From the NCBI GenBank assembly GCA_963277665.1, contig OY728163.1, positions 1,902,042,644 to 1,902,106,643 of the forward strand: a DNA stretch of 64,000 nucleotides, given 5' to 3'. Under the pieces are notes generated by a model. It saw nothing but the letters and a program-made list of their open reading frames with translations. It did no database searches and was not told the DNA's origin. The translations under genes were made by a program, and so were the position numbers. Positions 33,626-48,978 of the stretch are shown piece by piece (position 1 is the stretch's first letter; every line of letters begins with the position of its first letter). Source of the DNA: Viscum album. Its lineage: Eukaryota; Streptophyta; Magnoliopsida; Santalales; Viscaceae.

Positions 33626-36215
33626 CTACAGAATATTTTTTTTTGTTTAAATTAATTCCATTTCATCCACTCGCCCAACAAAAAAATCATGTTATCATAT
33701 CCATAGGATTTGTGTTCGTGTTATCGTTGAGCCATTACATCCCATAATTGATGAATTTTTCATAATTGTGATCCATAACAACCATGAAATAGAATATAAA
33801 ACAAAAAATATAAAAATAGAAGATAAGAAATGTCATAGTAGTGATCGATCGTGTAGTTGAACACATACATTCAAGAAGAAAAACTTATAATAAATTAACC
33901 ATGCAAAAAAATATAAGTGCGATCTGATAAAAAAATCTTACTTCAAAAGGGAACAACCATTAATAAATAAATAATTTAATCAAAATAGTGCATTATAAAA
34001 AAACTAATAAAACAGAATTCAAAATAAAATCCACAACATATCACGATTAATTAATCTCCAAAAGGTTTCTCAACGAATCCACCCATTATAGATTATTCTC
34101 TTTTAATTATATAATTTACAATAAAAATGATATCATGATTAAAAACTAGTTAGTATATATATTAACTATTCAATATTCCTCCCTTATTAATTATATAGTA
34201 AATTTAACTACGTCTCTATATCATAACATAATCTTACATGTTCATCTTACTATGACATCATAATCAATACCATCCATCATATAATCATCATTATATAATA
34301 TTTTATCATCCATAATTTAAAAATTACTTAATTTAAATTAATTTTTCTAAATCCATTACTATGTGTTACAACCTTGATTAATAATTTTACACCATTAATT
34401 GCACCATTATCTATTCAATTAATTGAAAAAATAATTACTAATATTAACATTATAAGTATTCTTCACTAAAACTCATTCCATATTAATCCTAAGTAATTTT
34501 ATTTTCATAAGAGATATGATCCATATTTATAGTTCGTCGACCCATTAAATATATATTTGTCTATACATAAAATTACTGATTATATTTTTCCAACCAACTT
34601 AATCTTATAATTTCATAATTACTTCACAAACACTCATATAAACACATTTATAAAATTAATTAACACAGGGCAGTAGAATGTAATCTAAGTATAATATATA
34701 ATAAAAAATATACCTAATTATTTAGTTCGTATGAAAGATGTGACTTGTGTAATTATATTTTACTATTTTGTAACTTAATAATTACCATTTTGGTAATTAT
34801 CATTTATAAGAGAAATATTAACATACTGTGACTATTTATATGACTAAGCATATAGAAACATTATGTGAAAAAAATTAATAAGTGGTGGAAATGTGCATAG
34901 ATTTAGCTTAAAAATACTAATAATCAATTCAGTGTGTCATGAAAACATTACCATATTAAATACTATAATTCCAATTCCTTCAATAACATTCAGAATATAT
35001 TCCAATTTTCATGGGATTCACATAACATATAATTATATATTAACATGTTATATAGATAAGTAATTATGTAAAATTATACTAATATTTTATTCTTTACATA
35101 TATACTAGATTTTTTGATTTACTTTTCCATTTTTATATTACCATTTCTTATTGAGTAACTTAATCATATGAGTGAAGCATATAATTTACTTCCATGGTAA
35201 CATATTATAAAACCATCCATAATCATAATTTAAATAAAGTAAGATCATTGAAGAACTAATTTCTAAGGACTAAAAGGAGACAGATATAAGTGTTTCATAG
35301 AAAAAGAAATATGTAAATTAGACCCCATCTAATAAAAAATGCCCTCCTCCAAGACAACTAAGAAAGAATAAAACATATAAATTTTTTTACTTATAGATAG
35401 TTTGAATATCAATTTTTCTATATTGGTATATCGAATATTTGATTATGTAATATAATGTTGTTTATCAATAGAGAGATTGATTTTATTTAAATATACTCAT
35501 TTTGATGGGATCGAAATAGAGAGTGAATGTTAATAAATTTATTCCTTATATAATAGGGATGATAAATAATATATTTTTTTTGGCTCAATAAGACTTATTG
35601 GCGCTCTTGATATATTGATAATATGATATTTAATTGATAATGAAGCCATAAATTCTGTACCAAAAATTGGTTGTTCTTCATGGAAGCAATTATAGTCAAA
35701 CATCACATCATACCTCCACCACCCTTCTACACTATATGGGAATATTATAATATATATATATATATTAACACTACCAATATTTCTCAGGGAAATGTTGAGT
35801 TCAATGACATGGACTACTTGGAATTGTTTGGAATTATCCACTAGACGTCATTTATTTGACGATAAATCAATATGTTAATTTTTTTGAGGGAGATAGAGAT
35901 AGATAAAGAGAGAATTAAAATATGTAATGTACACATCATATTTCACATATCAAAAAAGTAGTAGTTCAGAAACCACACAAAACATTAAATATTCTTATGT
36001 ATGAATATCATATTTCACTTTATTAAATACTATTTAAAATTTTGAATGCATGAACCATGCCCATATCTCATATACATATACCCTGTATAAATTAAAATGA
36101 ACTAATTTTTAAATTCCATTATTATTAGTTTTTGTACTTATTATCATATTAAAAATTGTAAACCCATTTGCATTTAGTTACATTTAATTCGAGAATGATG
36201 ATATTTTATTCACTT
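33626..36215. other. AT-rich desert, no gene seen
   Basis: No repeat family or coding domain recognised. Includes a short (TA)n at about 35749-35766. The 100-residue frame at 35539-35841 (minus) spans it and lacks any known motif. Confidence 0.65.
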
Positions 36216-36218
36216 TTT

Positions 36219-36335
36219 GATATATATATATATATATATATTGGTTAAGTTTTTTTGTATATTTATTATATTGTTTTAGATAGGATTTAAATTATTTATA
36301 TATAATTATTGAATATATATATATATATATATATT
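36219..36335. repeat. Two (TA)n microsatellites
   Basis: Runs of TA at 36219-36241 and 36312-36335, about 70 bases apart. The sequence after each begins TTGGTTAAGTTTTTT and TTGTTTAATTTTTT, suggesting a small local duplication. Confidence 0.85.
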
Positions 36336-38720
36336 GTTTAATTTTTTAAAACTCAAACCTTCAATTGTTTCATGTTTATAACATTCTTTTTAACAAATAT
36401 CCTTATTATTCAATGAACATAAGAAATTTATTTCCCTATTTTTTTATATAATAAGCATTCCCTCATTACATTTCATTTATAGTTTATTAGGAGGAATAAA
36501 ATAATTAAATTCATAATAATAGAAAAAATTACATTGTGTATGGTACATGTTTAAGGGAAAAATATTTTACAATTATGAATTTCTATTGGGAGAATGTTTT
36601 TATGTAATATTTATTCATTAATCTATAAGACTATGGGATTTACATTATGTAGACAGGGGTATAGCATTATGATTCTAGACAATATCATAGGTGACCTTTA
36701 CATGAGTTATAAAAATCAAGATGACCTATATATAACATCAAAATAGACACCTAACTTTGCACAACTTTTTGAAATCCTAGATTGCCCAAATGGAGGTAAG
36801 GAACTACCTTTCCATGACCTATGGAATGTCAAGAAGATCCTTACACTAAAATTTAAATCAATGAATACCATCATGAATCCCTATTTTACCATTAAATTGC
36901 ATTCATTAACCTTTCAGTAGGATATATAAATAACACGATTCCCTTATGTTACTTGAAAAATTACATGTTTAGCCCTATGACATTTATGAAATATAATCAC
37001 TGTAATGTAAGAATTTCCTTAACATTGTGCATGGGTGGATCCGAGACTATGGGTAAAAAAAATATTCAAAATAATTGTAAACTAATTAAACATATAAATA
37101 TATAACAAATTACCTCGAATCTCATCAAGGCATTTGAAATAGAGAAATGGAGGGTTTAAAAGAATAAATTTTTGCAAAATAATCCCACATTTTAAATAAG
37201 TCGATAAAGAACCATTACATGGCTAAAAATACCTAGAGTGCATGGCTTGAACATTAGGAGGAGCAAAGGCCATATGATTTGGTGAAAAGGCCCCAAACTA
37301 AAACAAACCATCCTGACTATCTTCCAATGTCGTCCCCCATCATCCAGACAACCAGACCACCACTAGACAAATCCATCCACTAAATATTACATGTTGACAA
37401 TAAAAGAATATCCCCAACATCCAACACAAAGAAACCATATATATCTAATAATGGACATTATAAATAACATGATATAAAAAATTAATGACACCTTCAATAG
37501 GATCTTTTAAAACAGCTATCCTTAAAGTAGATTCAGATGCAATGATTGAGGAAATTTAAAAATACAACAGAGATGAGAAAAAAATCAACCCCCCACTACT
37601 TCTATATAGTTATTAATACATTAATGACCACATAATACATCACATGTGACCTCCCTCACATTTAAATCATATCTAAACCAACTCTAAAACATATGAAATA
37701 TGTGAAACATTTTATCGACCAAATCGTGGATCGAAAATCCATTGTGATGAATGACCCCACTGCTAATTTTCCTCTCTATATTAAATATTACAATACCCCC
37801 TTGGGTACAGTGCCATGAAAATTCATTACCCCAATGATTTCAAATCAAGTTTTGATGTTGAACCACTAGATTACTTTACCACTAAGGTAAGCTCCCAACT
37901 ACTTGTAAATTAAATATATATTTATGTATAACTATATGAAAATAACTATAAAAAAATATCAAATAAATAATTGTGTGTGTGGATATAAATATATATTTTA
38001 AAACACATACACATTTATTTTTGAAAGTATAATACATATATATCTATATCTATGTGGTCATTTACTTGTATTATATTTATATAAATGTATTTAAATTTAA
38101 TTAAGTATATATATATATATTAATAAAAATATTTAAATATTATTATCAATAGAAATAGAATTAAATAGATATAATTAAATAGTATTTTTTAAAAATATAT
38201 ACATATATACATATCTATATATATTTTATATTTATATATTTTTATAGAATAATTTTTATACCTATGTGTGAGAATTTATAATTTATATAAATATTTAATA
38301 ATGTACTATAATTTATATATTAATATATTAATGTAAATTTTTATAATTATTTAATTTTAAAAATAGAATGATGTATAACTATAATTTTAAAAAATTATTG
38401 TATATATATATATAATTATTTTTTCCTTACATACATACAAACACTTAATAAAAAATTAATAATAATGTAATTAAAATTTTAAACAATATCAATTATATAT
38501 AATGATAAATATAAACTTACCAAATTAAGTTCATAAAAATTTATATTAATATTTATATGTTTAAAAAAATTATTTAAAAAAGTATAATTATAAATAAAAA
38601 ATTCATTAAAAATAAATATACAATTAATTTTATATGTAAATAAATATATATTTTATTATAATTATATATATGTATATTTATTTATTTTTTATAAATATTT
38701 AACATATGTGTGCATGTATG
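36336..38720. other. AT-rich sequence with one less AT-rich island
   Basis: 36650-37880 is somewhat richer in C and G, with stretches such as CCATCATCCAGACAACCAG, and looks like a degraded transposon fragment, but no domain or LTR end is identifiable. 37900-38720 is nearly pure A/T with several (TA)n runs. Confidence 0.55.
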
Positions 38721-41700
38721 TGTGTATTAATTTATTTATTTGGGAAAATTTAATTCTTCCCAAAATAAAGCAAGTACAAAGTAGCATATCCCGGATGGAT
38801 TTCATATCCAGCCGAGAAAAATACTAGTATGTGTTGGATTATATGGGATGGTCATAAATTCCTCACAAATAAAAAATATTGTTAAATTTTCTAAATCTTC
38901 TAGGATATATTTATCTTTATCATAAATAATTTATCCATGATATATAAGGGAGTACTTATTTGGGTAAGATATTGAATTTAACTAAAATAATCCATCCAAA
39001 AAAACTAGTTACATTATTTTGGATGGAAATTATATCCACCCCATGTGTTCCATTACACATTTATGATTTCATATTAGTGATTAATGATATTGGGTGGATT
39101 TAATGAGACCTTAGAGCTATATATACATGTTTCCTTGAATGTCTATGAACACTATAAATATATTCGATATTATGACTATCACTAACACATGAATCAAAAA
39201 AAACATGTGATATATAGTATCCTTATTTAAAAAATTTCATGGTCTATGTTACAACATAACATGTATTATGGTTTCCATATATTTCATCTAAACACTGGGA
39301 ATTTTCATAACATGAATGAATATTTCAAAATACCAAAATTTTTGTTTCAATTTTTGTGCATCAATAAAAGCATAATAATCATTCTATTGATTTGACCTCA
39401 AATCCATTCATAATAAAAATTCATAAATCAATTTATTCATTAGTAAATCATTATATTATTTTATTTATTACTAAAAATTATTTTTCTTATGTTTTTAATA
39501 TCCAAATAAATTAATAAATCTTCCAAACAAAATTGATGTACTTAAACTCAAATTTTATTATTTAATTTGACTTATAAATCTTATTATTTTACATAATAAT
39601 TCATCCATTATTTAATTTATGATATATAATTTATTTATTCAACTAAATTCAATGAATTACATTGAGAATATTATATTTTATTGCCAAAAAATAATATTTT
39701 TAGCATGTATTAAAATATGAAAATATTTATTATTTTACAATTTTGATTCTTATATATAAAAATAAATTTATATAAATTTATTCTACTTAAATTCATCTAA
39801 AAATTTAATTTGAAACAAAATTAATCCTCAAAAATTTAGAATTTCATATAATAAACCCCTCTATAATATTACATATAATAATGATAATGTTTTTCTCACA
39901 TTATCCAATCACTTAAATTCTGGAAGTTTTGGCATTGTCCCAATAGTAAAAAATAATTCAATGAATAAAATGATAACAAAAAAAATATTTATTCTATATT
40001 AGTTCATTTAATGTTCATCTAATAAAATTTAATTAAATTTCTTACATGTTAAACGTTAAAAATGTCTATACACCAATATCAATATCAAATAACATAAAAA
40101 CACATCATTAAACACAGCAAAGGTTGGAGTGTTCATCTCTCCCTATTTTTAAAAAGTTTTCCACTTAAATTACTGATGTATTATTCCTCTACACCCCTAT
40201 GAATATAAAATTCCATCAATGTAAAATAATTATTACAATTTATTTGTAAAAAATTATTCAAAACTCTTCGCAATTTAATAAAATGACATGTCATTCAATA
40301 TATTCTATCCACCATCATATCACAACACATAGATCACAAATCCATTGATAATCATAGAAGAAATCACAATATGATTCTTAGATAATAAATAATGTGTTTA
40401 TAGAAAAAAAATATTATGTTAGAGTCTCTGTGAAGAAGAAAATATGATAAATTCTATAAATCGCGTAACACAGAAGGATTTTACTATGTAGCATGAAATG
40501 GGTAGTCAGTCAAAAACAGTAGAGCATCGATTGAAACCAACCATACTTATAATATCTTATATACATCTTACTGGTTTTTTCACTATCCTCCAATGGTTTC
40601 TCAGTAGCACTACCTATTTCCATAGCCACTGAATAATAAAATTATTCAACCAATATCATAGTGGATTATAATAGTGAATAATTTTTCAACACTGCCACAA
40701 ATAACCATAAAAAATATTACATTTATAATTACCCTACAAAATTATAACCAACTACAGAAAATAAAATCCAAATAATAATTAGAAACTATGGATTCATTAT
40801 ATCCACTAAATATTTTATTAAAAAAAATTGAGTAGAGGAATTGTGAGTATCTACTAATGAAATAATTTCATTCAACTGTTGGTGGGATGTTAAATGTAAT
40901 AGTGGATTATAATGATAAAAACTATATTAAAGTATAAAATGAATTCTATTTTTAAACTCCACACATGTTTCATGGAGAGACTAGTACTATGATAATAAAG
41001 GACTTATGGAATTATATACTTAGGTTTTTTATTTAGTGAGGATATCCATGGAATAGAAATTTATTTGGTTTATGAAATAACTCTTGGATTTTAATTCTTG
41101 GAAGTGGGTATTGAAAATATAAACTAGAGGAAAATGAGTCCATATTTTTTTAGTTTTTACTAATATATAAAGGGGAATATTTCACTTTTATCATGAGTAT
41201 GGAATATCTCATGGAGATATCAAATTTATTATAATATATTATAATTAATTTTGTTTACATGACTTAGTTTAAAGGTATGGATTGGTTCACTTTGGATATG
41301 GTCAAACACAAGCCTATGAAGGATTCTCAATTTAGGTAGGTATTAAAGATGAACATTAACCATGGGATCAACTTCTATTTAAATATAACTATATCTATAA
41401 TTTAATATACATTGATCTTTTTAGGGAGATTTATGATAAGTTATCATTAAAGGATGAAGTAAAGAGACAATTTTTCTTTTGGGTAGTCCTTTGGATTTAT
41501 CTATCAGTAGAAAAATCATTTGAATCTAGTGGAAACATGATAAAAGGGAATTCCACCTCAATGAATTATTATGATTTCTAAATTAGGAATTATTGGTCTA
41601 TAAAATATTGACTCCCCCATATAATATATAGATCAATATGACACATTTTGATGTCATTCTAATTAAAAATATTTTCTTGCCCCTGGTAGACTGATTTTGT

Positions 41701-44700
41701 TTTTTTGGTACCTTATTAGAGGTAGGTGATAGATAAAGAACATACTAGGGTAATTCCTGGAATATATCCTTGGGTATTCATTATTATATCATCATATTTT
41801 GGTGTAACATCATCAGAGAACAATTATAATTTTTTAATTATAAGTATGTTTTTAATTTAATAAAAATACTATCCAAGTTTAGTAAAATCGATGAAATGTA
41901 TTGATCCCATAATGAAAATTATCACCATGAAACAAATATTATTTTATAATTGAGATATTTTATTATATAAAATAAGTAGATCAGACATACCAATCTAATA
42001 AATAATTTATTAAAATGAATAATAATATAGACATGAAAAATGAAATGAAATTTCAATTGATTTAACATCTACGATCATGATTATATATATATTTTCTAAA
42101 TAATCAAGTGACATAAACCTATATTATGTGTCCATTTTAGTATTCGTCCAATATCCATGGAAGTATTAAAATATCATATAACTTATTTTATTTTTTATTT
42201 TTTATCTATTTTTACATTCATAATAAAAATAAAATTACTAATTTGAATTAGACAATTAAAATAGTAACAAAACAAGATAGTAAATATAAAAACAAATACC
42301 TACATAAGTTATCGACCATATATATTATATCCTTAGTATAATATAATTTTCTACTTAGGAATTCCAATTCACCATATATAGAAAAAAATCTATAAAAGTA
42401 TTCATGAAAAAAATATTCCTTAATATTTATTATATCCATTACAAAATTATTAAAAATAAGTAATAAAATAATGAAAATATATTAATTAGACTTTCAAAAA
42501 AAATATTTTTTTATATTATATTATCCTCTATATATTTTTTATTTAATAATTTCTTTGGTCCAATGATTTTAATGATTTATTATATATGAACACTAACATA
42601 ACATGGTAACTACCATGACATGACTAGTCATATCCTTAGCAGATATAACCGAAACAATATTCACTATAAATTACTTGATCTTAATTTCACTGAAAATCTG
42701 GTATATTTGTCTCACGGTCTTTCAATATATACCACTAATTCGTCTATAATGTCCATAGTTAATTTGATGATTTTAATTTTTTATGTATGTAATTTATCTT
42801 CCATATTGATTCTATTGGATAAAATAGAGACCATAACTATTTAATTATACATATAAAATGGAAAAATATTTATAAAATATTTTTGGAAACGAAATTAAAA
42901 AACATTTCATCTATGAATTTTCTACCAGAAGAACATATAAATAATTTTTACACCATGTATCAGATTGAAATTTCCATAAAATATAGTGATGAATCATTAT
43001 TTGATTAAATTAGTTGTAATGTTTATAATTTTTAAATTTTATACCCATTGTGGTTATAATTTTTCATTAAATAAATTGACTAGACTCTTTAGCCATATTT
43101 TTTTTAATATAATTAAATCTTAAAAATATTTATTATAATGATTGATATATGGTTTCCAATAAAAAATATGGTGTTGAATAATCTCTTTAAAATTTAATTA
43201 ATTAATTTCATTCAATGTGGAAAAATTATAAAGTATAATTTTATACATCATTTTATATATTTACATTAATATTATTATTTTTGGTGTTATAATTTTTTAG
43301 TTAACATTTTTTTATGATAAGTGTAATTTTATATTTATTTTTTCATAATTTATTAGTGTAGTGATCCACTTTTGTAAACCAATTTTATTTGACAGTCCAT
43401 ATCAATCACAATATCATGGCACAATCTCTAATAAATGTATCACCCACTTGAGAACCATGGAACTACCACTATCATTGTTGTTTGTGATATTTGAAAAAAC
43501 TAATGAAAATTTGAATAATTATTATTCATTCACCGATATCTTAATGTTAGATATCTATATTATACAAAGGAAATTCAAAAAAATCCATGATTAATATGTT
43601 ACATAGAATGAATGGGATAGCATGGATGGAAAATTGTCATAGATGTGATACAATGGCCATAGTATTGGTTTAGTGCAATGATATATTCGATTTCTATGAG
43701 GTATTGTATAGTCAACTATTTGATAAAGTTAACCATATGACCATTTGATCAACTATATGTTTGGTCCATCATTCAAATATCACATGGAAAAATAGGAGAG
43801 AAGGAAATATATAATGGAGAGAACATGGTGTGATAAAGTTATTAAACTAGCCCAGAAGCATAGAACAATTTAAAAAGGATTAATAACATTATTCATTTTC
43901 ACATATCCCTATGTTTAGGCACTAGTTTACAAAATATGAAAAATTATGTAAAATGTTAATGGGGTGATGGAGGAATCAGTTTTCATAGACCAAAAATGAT
44001 GTATTAAAAGCATTCTATTCAGAATGCGATAACATATTCTTATGACCATGGTATCACATATAATCCAATAAATATAGAATTTGGAATGCTTTGAGGTCTC
44101 CTCGCATCATATTATTTCTAGAAAATAAATAATACATATGTTTTTTTTTCATTTTAGGATTTTCAATAATTTATATCAAGTGATTTTATATATTGATCAT
44201 AATGGAGATATTATTAAATCAACATTTCACTATTTGAAGGTTGAGTTTGATATTTAAAATAATTTGAATCTAGTTTTGAGGATGACTTAAAAATTGTAAA
44301 TCAAAATGTTTTGTCATTTATATTTTGTAGAACATAATAGTGTTTTTCATTTTGTTGTTTTATCGTTATAATAGATTTATTTTTGATGGAATATCCAGAA
44401 CGTGGGGATATTTGAATACTATCTAAAAATTATTTCAGTATCATTGATTCTAAAAACATTCTTTGAAAGACCCAAAAAAACATGAGTATAGATATCAATA
44501 ATCTATTTTATTGATTATTTAATAGGAAACACAATTTTTGTTGTGTTCATGGTGAAGAGATAAATCCTGAATTATCATGGAGTTTAATGAGATGAGGGAT
44601 GAACTTTGAAAACATCTAATATTGATATAATTTTTATATGGGATTCAATGATGATGTAATATGAAATTCATATCCAAAATTTGAACTATAATATGTGTGT

Positions 44701-47700
44701 AATTTTAAGGATATTTTGATCATTATAGGCGAGTGTCATATAATATTTCATTATGATAATGTGACAAGATATATTATTAAAAAATGGTACTAGACATATC
44801 ACTATATATATTATTCCCATTGACTGTATGATATGACCTGGTGAAATATATCACATTAGATGTTGATGTTTTTGGAGAGTTAATTTATTGATCATATTTT
44901 TGGAATATTTTATTATAAAATTAGGTCTTCTTCATTGATTAAACAATTATTATGATGAAATGTGTTTCTACCTTGGCTAGAATTATGTATATATGAAATT
45001 TTAGGATTGTTATCCTAGAATAAAATTCTTGAATGTGTATATTTTTTTTATCATTGGTGGTTTCATGTTATTCTAAAATTAGAACCTTATTACCCCATTG
45101 ATTATATTAATTCTAATAATAACCATAACTATTGGTCACATTGTCTAGTGTACATCCATGTAGACTTGTTGTTGTAAAGTTAAGATATCCCATCATTGGA
45201 TTTTATCATTATGTTGGGTGATATTAAACTAACTAAATTCAGGATTTATATTATTCTGTTGTATCCAATATGTGTCTGTATTTCATTATACTTCATGTTT
45301 ATATTATTTCATACCATTTCATGATGTGAGGCTCTTCACTTTGGGGTCAAAAAATATTTTATGACCTTTATCAATGGATATTATTAATATCCTATTATGA
45401 ATTATTTCATTAAGTATACCATTATAAACTATTTTAATTATGGTGATTTTACTGCGGTGATAATTTCAATGGGTAACTCTTATTAATTGGATTTAGAGAT
45501 GACATTTTATATAGATTTTTTATGACATATACTCATATTTGATATTACTAGGGGTCACTATTATGAGATAAACTCCATGTTAATGATTGAATAATATTTT
45601 CCATGGGAGGTAAAGTTATGTGTTATTGAATATACATTATGAATTTTATTTTATTTTATTATTATACATTAATGGAATAAAAATTCACATAGGGAAGTGA
45701 TTGGGATATCCATTTCATTAACATTCAGACTTTAATGGATAAATGTGTCCAATATACTAGCTATTTTATGGGAATTTTAATTTTATAGGAGATCTTGGAT
45801 GTCATGTTAGAGGTGGTTTTTTTACTAGTGATTCTATAGAAATCATTGAGGTTTAATGGGGTAGGATTGGATACATATTAGTAGTAGTGTCTACCTTTCA
45901 TCTGTATTTGTTGACATACACTGTATATTATCAGTAGTTATTTATTGTATTAATTATTTTCTATAAAATTGGATAAATTATGTAATTCATGTTTGGTTAA
46001 TATGGGAAAAGTAACATTTATACAAGGTATTATAACATTTATTGAAATCAATACCTAGAGGAACATACATTAAATTCTAATGAAATAACATAAACTAAAA
46101 ATGAAGAAAATAAATTTCATTTATTGATGTTTTTCCTTTTCTTGTTTTTATATAATTATTATTAAAATTCAAAATAGAACATCCAAAATACTTTATCTAT
46201 ATATTGTATCCAGTTGTTACATATATCACCCAATCCATGGGATTTATTTTATTTTAAAAACATATTTTAAATCCATTACTAAAGCTAAGAGATAATGACA
46301 TATTTGTTTTGGAGTTAATTGTTTTATGGAAAAAATTCAAATTATCATTATTATAGAATATGTTATATATATGTTATGATGATGCTTCCCATATGATTCA
46401 TAATTAATGTGAACTTTTCAACATCAATGATTCATATTAAATGTTTTTCAAATGATCTCATAAGGGTGAACATTGAAACCTTTTATACCTCATTTTCCAT
46501 TTAAATGTATATCATTCAACTATTATATAAGCATCCATTCAAACTAATTATTATAATAATAATTAAATAAATATTATCTATATGAAAACATAACCATTTT
46601 GCGGTATTTGTTTTTTATACATCATAATACATTATGTTATGATATCAATATATCATACCATATGATATATCAAACCCAGGGAATGGAATATGATATATAT
46701 CATACCATTTGATATAGGTATGGAGATACATGTATTCTAAAAAATATACTAGCTTGATATATTTTTTTGGATAAAGAATCAATCATTTTTACTATATATC
46801 ACATCATATATGATAAATTGTAATAACATATTATGTAGACTTTTAGATATCCTTGAATATTTTTTGTACATGCTCTATAAATTGTATAAAAATAAAAAAT
46901 CACAATTCCTAAAACCACTAAGTTCCATCCCACATGACCTTGTAGCATTGAATAAAAAATTATTAATTATTTGTTCTATAATTTTATAATAAGAGTTATA
47001 TATATAAATATATTAATGATATTTTAGTTATAAAGGGATATATCTTGATCTATATTAAAAACATAGATCTCCATACCAATATCCTATTTTTGTATCATAT
47101 AAAATAGGAATAATCATATAATACTATTTTCTAAGACATGAAGTGACCATGATACATATAATATACCCATATCAATGGAAAACTCATATGTCATCAATCA
47201 TGTGAGTATAAATAAAAAAAATCGATGAACACATCAAATATACTTATGCCATCATCTCGATCTTGTCCCAATACCCTTATCATAATAGGTAAGGATAACA
47301 TGGATTTTTTCAATATATATCCATAAACATTCAATATACATCATAATTATTGCCCTAAATTTTGTATATTTCATTAGATTGTGAAAATAATATCATCATT
47401 AAACTCAAAAAATAACAAGATTATTAGTGTACCTATAAAAAACCAACCTAAGCTAATGATACATTGATTTACAATTAGACCAAAGTTCATTCTTGATACA
47501 GATGGGTTGGGGATAATTTCTAAGGGTGTTAACATATAAAAGTGTGAATGGTTTCACCCTCATAAACATAAAAACAAGTAGTAAAAATGTCTAAGAATAC
47601 CGATCAAACCACCCAAATGTTTCACATCCACAAAACTCTATTAAATAGATAGACTAAAATGAACCATAAAACCCGATAATAATAATATTAAACACCCACA

Positions 47701-47760
47701 AAAAACATTAAAAACTGAATGATCTAATAAAAATTACAACATTAGTAGATACAAGGGAAA
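38721..47760. other. AT-rich desert, no gene seen
   Basis: Nine kilobases of very AT-rich, CG-poor sequence without credible coding frames. The frames at 42248-42439, 42620-42844 and 43361-43594 carry no known motif. A pair of imperfect inverted GGATGGA...ATATCC motifs near 38790-38815 and 39025-39050 hints at a small decayed MITE. Confidence 0.6.
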
Positions 47761-47765
47761 AAATA

Positions 47766-48978
47766 TGAAACAACCCAGGTTGAACTGGTTGATAAAACAT
47801 ACCAAAAATATAAAATGGAACCTTAATAGCTCTAAAAAAACATCTACATGACCAAAGGTCTCTCAAGAATTATCAAATCATTTATCCAATGTCTAAATGA
47901 ATGATAAAATAAAATAAAATGATATCAGGAATGAGAGTGAAAACATACGAGATAAACACACATACATAGTGGTGTATATTTTGGGTGTGAGATAAATATT
48001 ACATGTATGTTTTAATTAAATTTTTAATGATGTTATATTCAGAATTAAATCATTTAATTCTAATTTGAAACTATGTTATATGATAGGGTTTTCACATGAT
48101 CAAGCATAGCAAAAAAACATTATGCTTCATCATTTTATTTACAAAACCAAGGTAATTTTTTTTAGATCAAATAAGTATCAAATGGACTAAAAAATTCATT
48201 TGATAACCATACAACAAATCCATCTTTTCTATTACAATGTCATTATAAATTATTATATGTCAAACATTATGATTCATAGAGAAAATAACCATTTATTCGA
48301 ATTTTCCCAAAATTTTTTGGAATTTATTTTTTAAAATGAAATTAATTTACATATTAAAACTATAACATCAATATGATATAGAAATTAGTTTTTAGGTAAA
48401 AATAATCCAAAGAAAAAAATAAATATACAAAGTGGCACTAAGATATCAATGGATCTAGAAAAATAACATACAATCAACATGTGGATGTATGATATCAAAA
48501 GATAGAGGACACAATAAAGGTGTGTGCATCAAGATACCTAAACAATTACCAATATGGATATACTATAATATTAAACCTAGATGGATTTAACATTATTTAT
48601 ACCAGACCTAGTTAATTGAATCATTATCTCAGGGGCTCTCTATGTGAAACTATAACAACTACTCTGGCACCCCTTTACATTACCCTGAATAAAATAAACA
48701 CCTATGAGGGTGTATCATTCATAGAGAACTATGTATCACAGTAAAAATATATTAATGTAAAAAAAATCTATACATTGTTCTTTAGATCCTAGGGTTCCCA
48801 TGATATCAAAAAAAGGAAGTGAGAAACAATAAGAAATGTGATCATCACATAAATCAACAATTTAAATCAAAAAATATATATCATCTCACCACTAAAACCA
48901 TATAATGGAATAAATAATTTCATATCTCTATTAATACTAAAAAATAAGACATAAAATATCCTCCATGTTGACATAATC
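47766..48978. repeat. LTR-like remnant
   Basis: It begins TGAAACAACCCAGGTTGA and carries CATGACCAAAGGTCTCTCAAGAATTA and GGTGTGAGATAAATA. The same landmarks in the same order occur at the start of the LTR at 4996 (CCAACCCAGG, TGACCAAAA, AGTCTCTCACCAATA, ATGTGTGAGTA). It is probably a far-diverged member of the same LTR group; right limit uncertain. Confidence 0.4.

Noticed and set aside
38790..39050. Inverted GGATGGA/ATATCC motifs as a MITE
   Set aside because: Arms are short and imperfect and no flanking duplication was seen; too weak to list as an element.
27012..47760. Organelle or endogenous virus insertion in the AT-rich region
   Set aside because: No conserved organelle gene, tRNA or viral replication domain was recognised in any frame.
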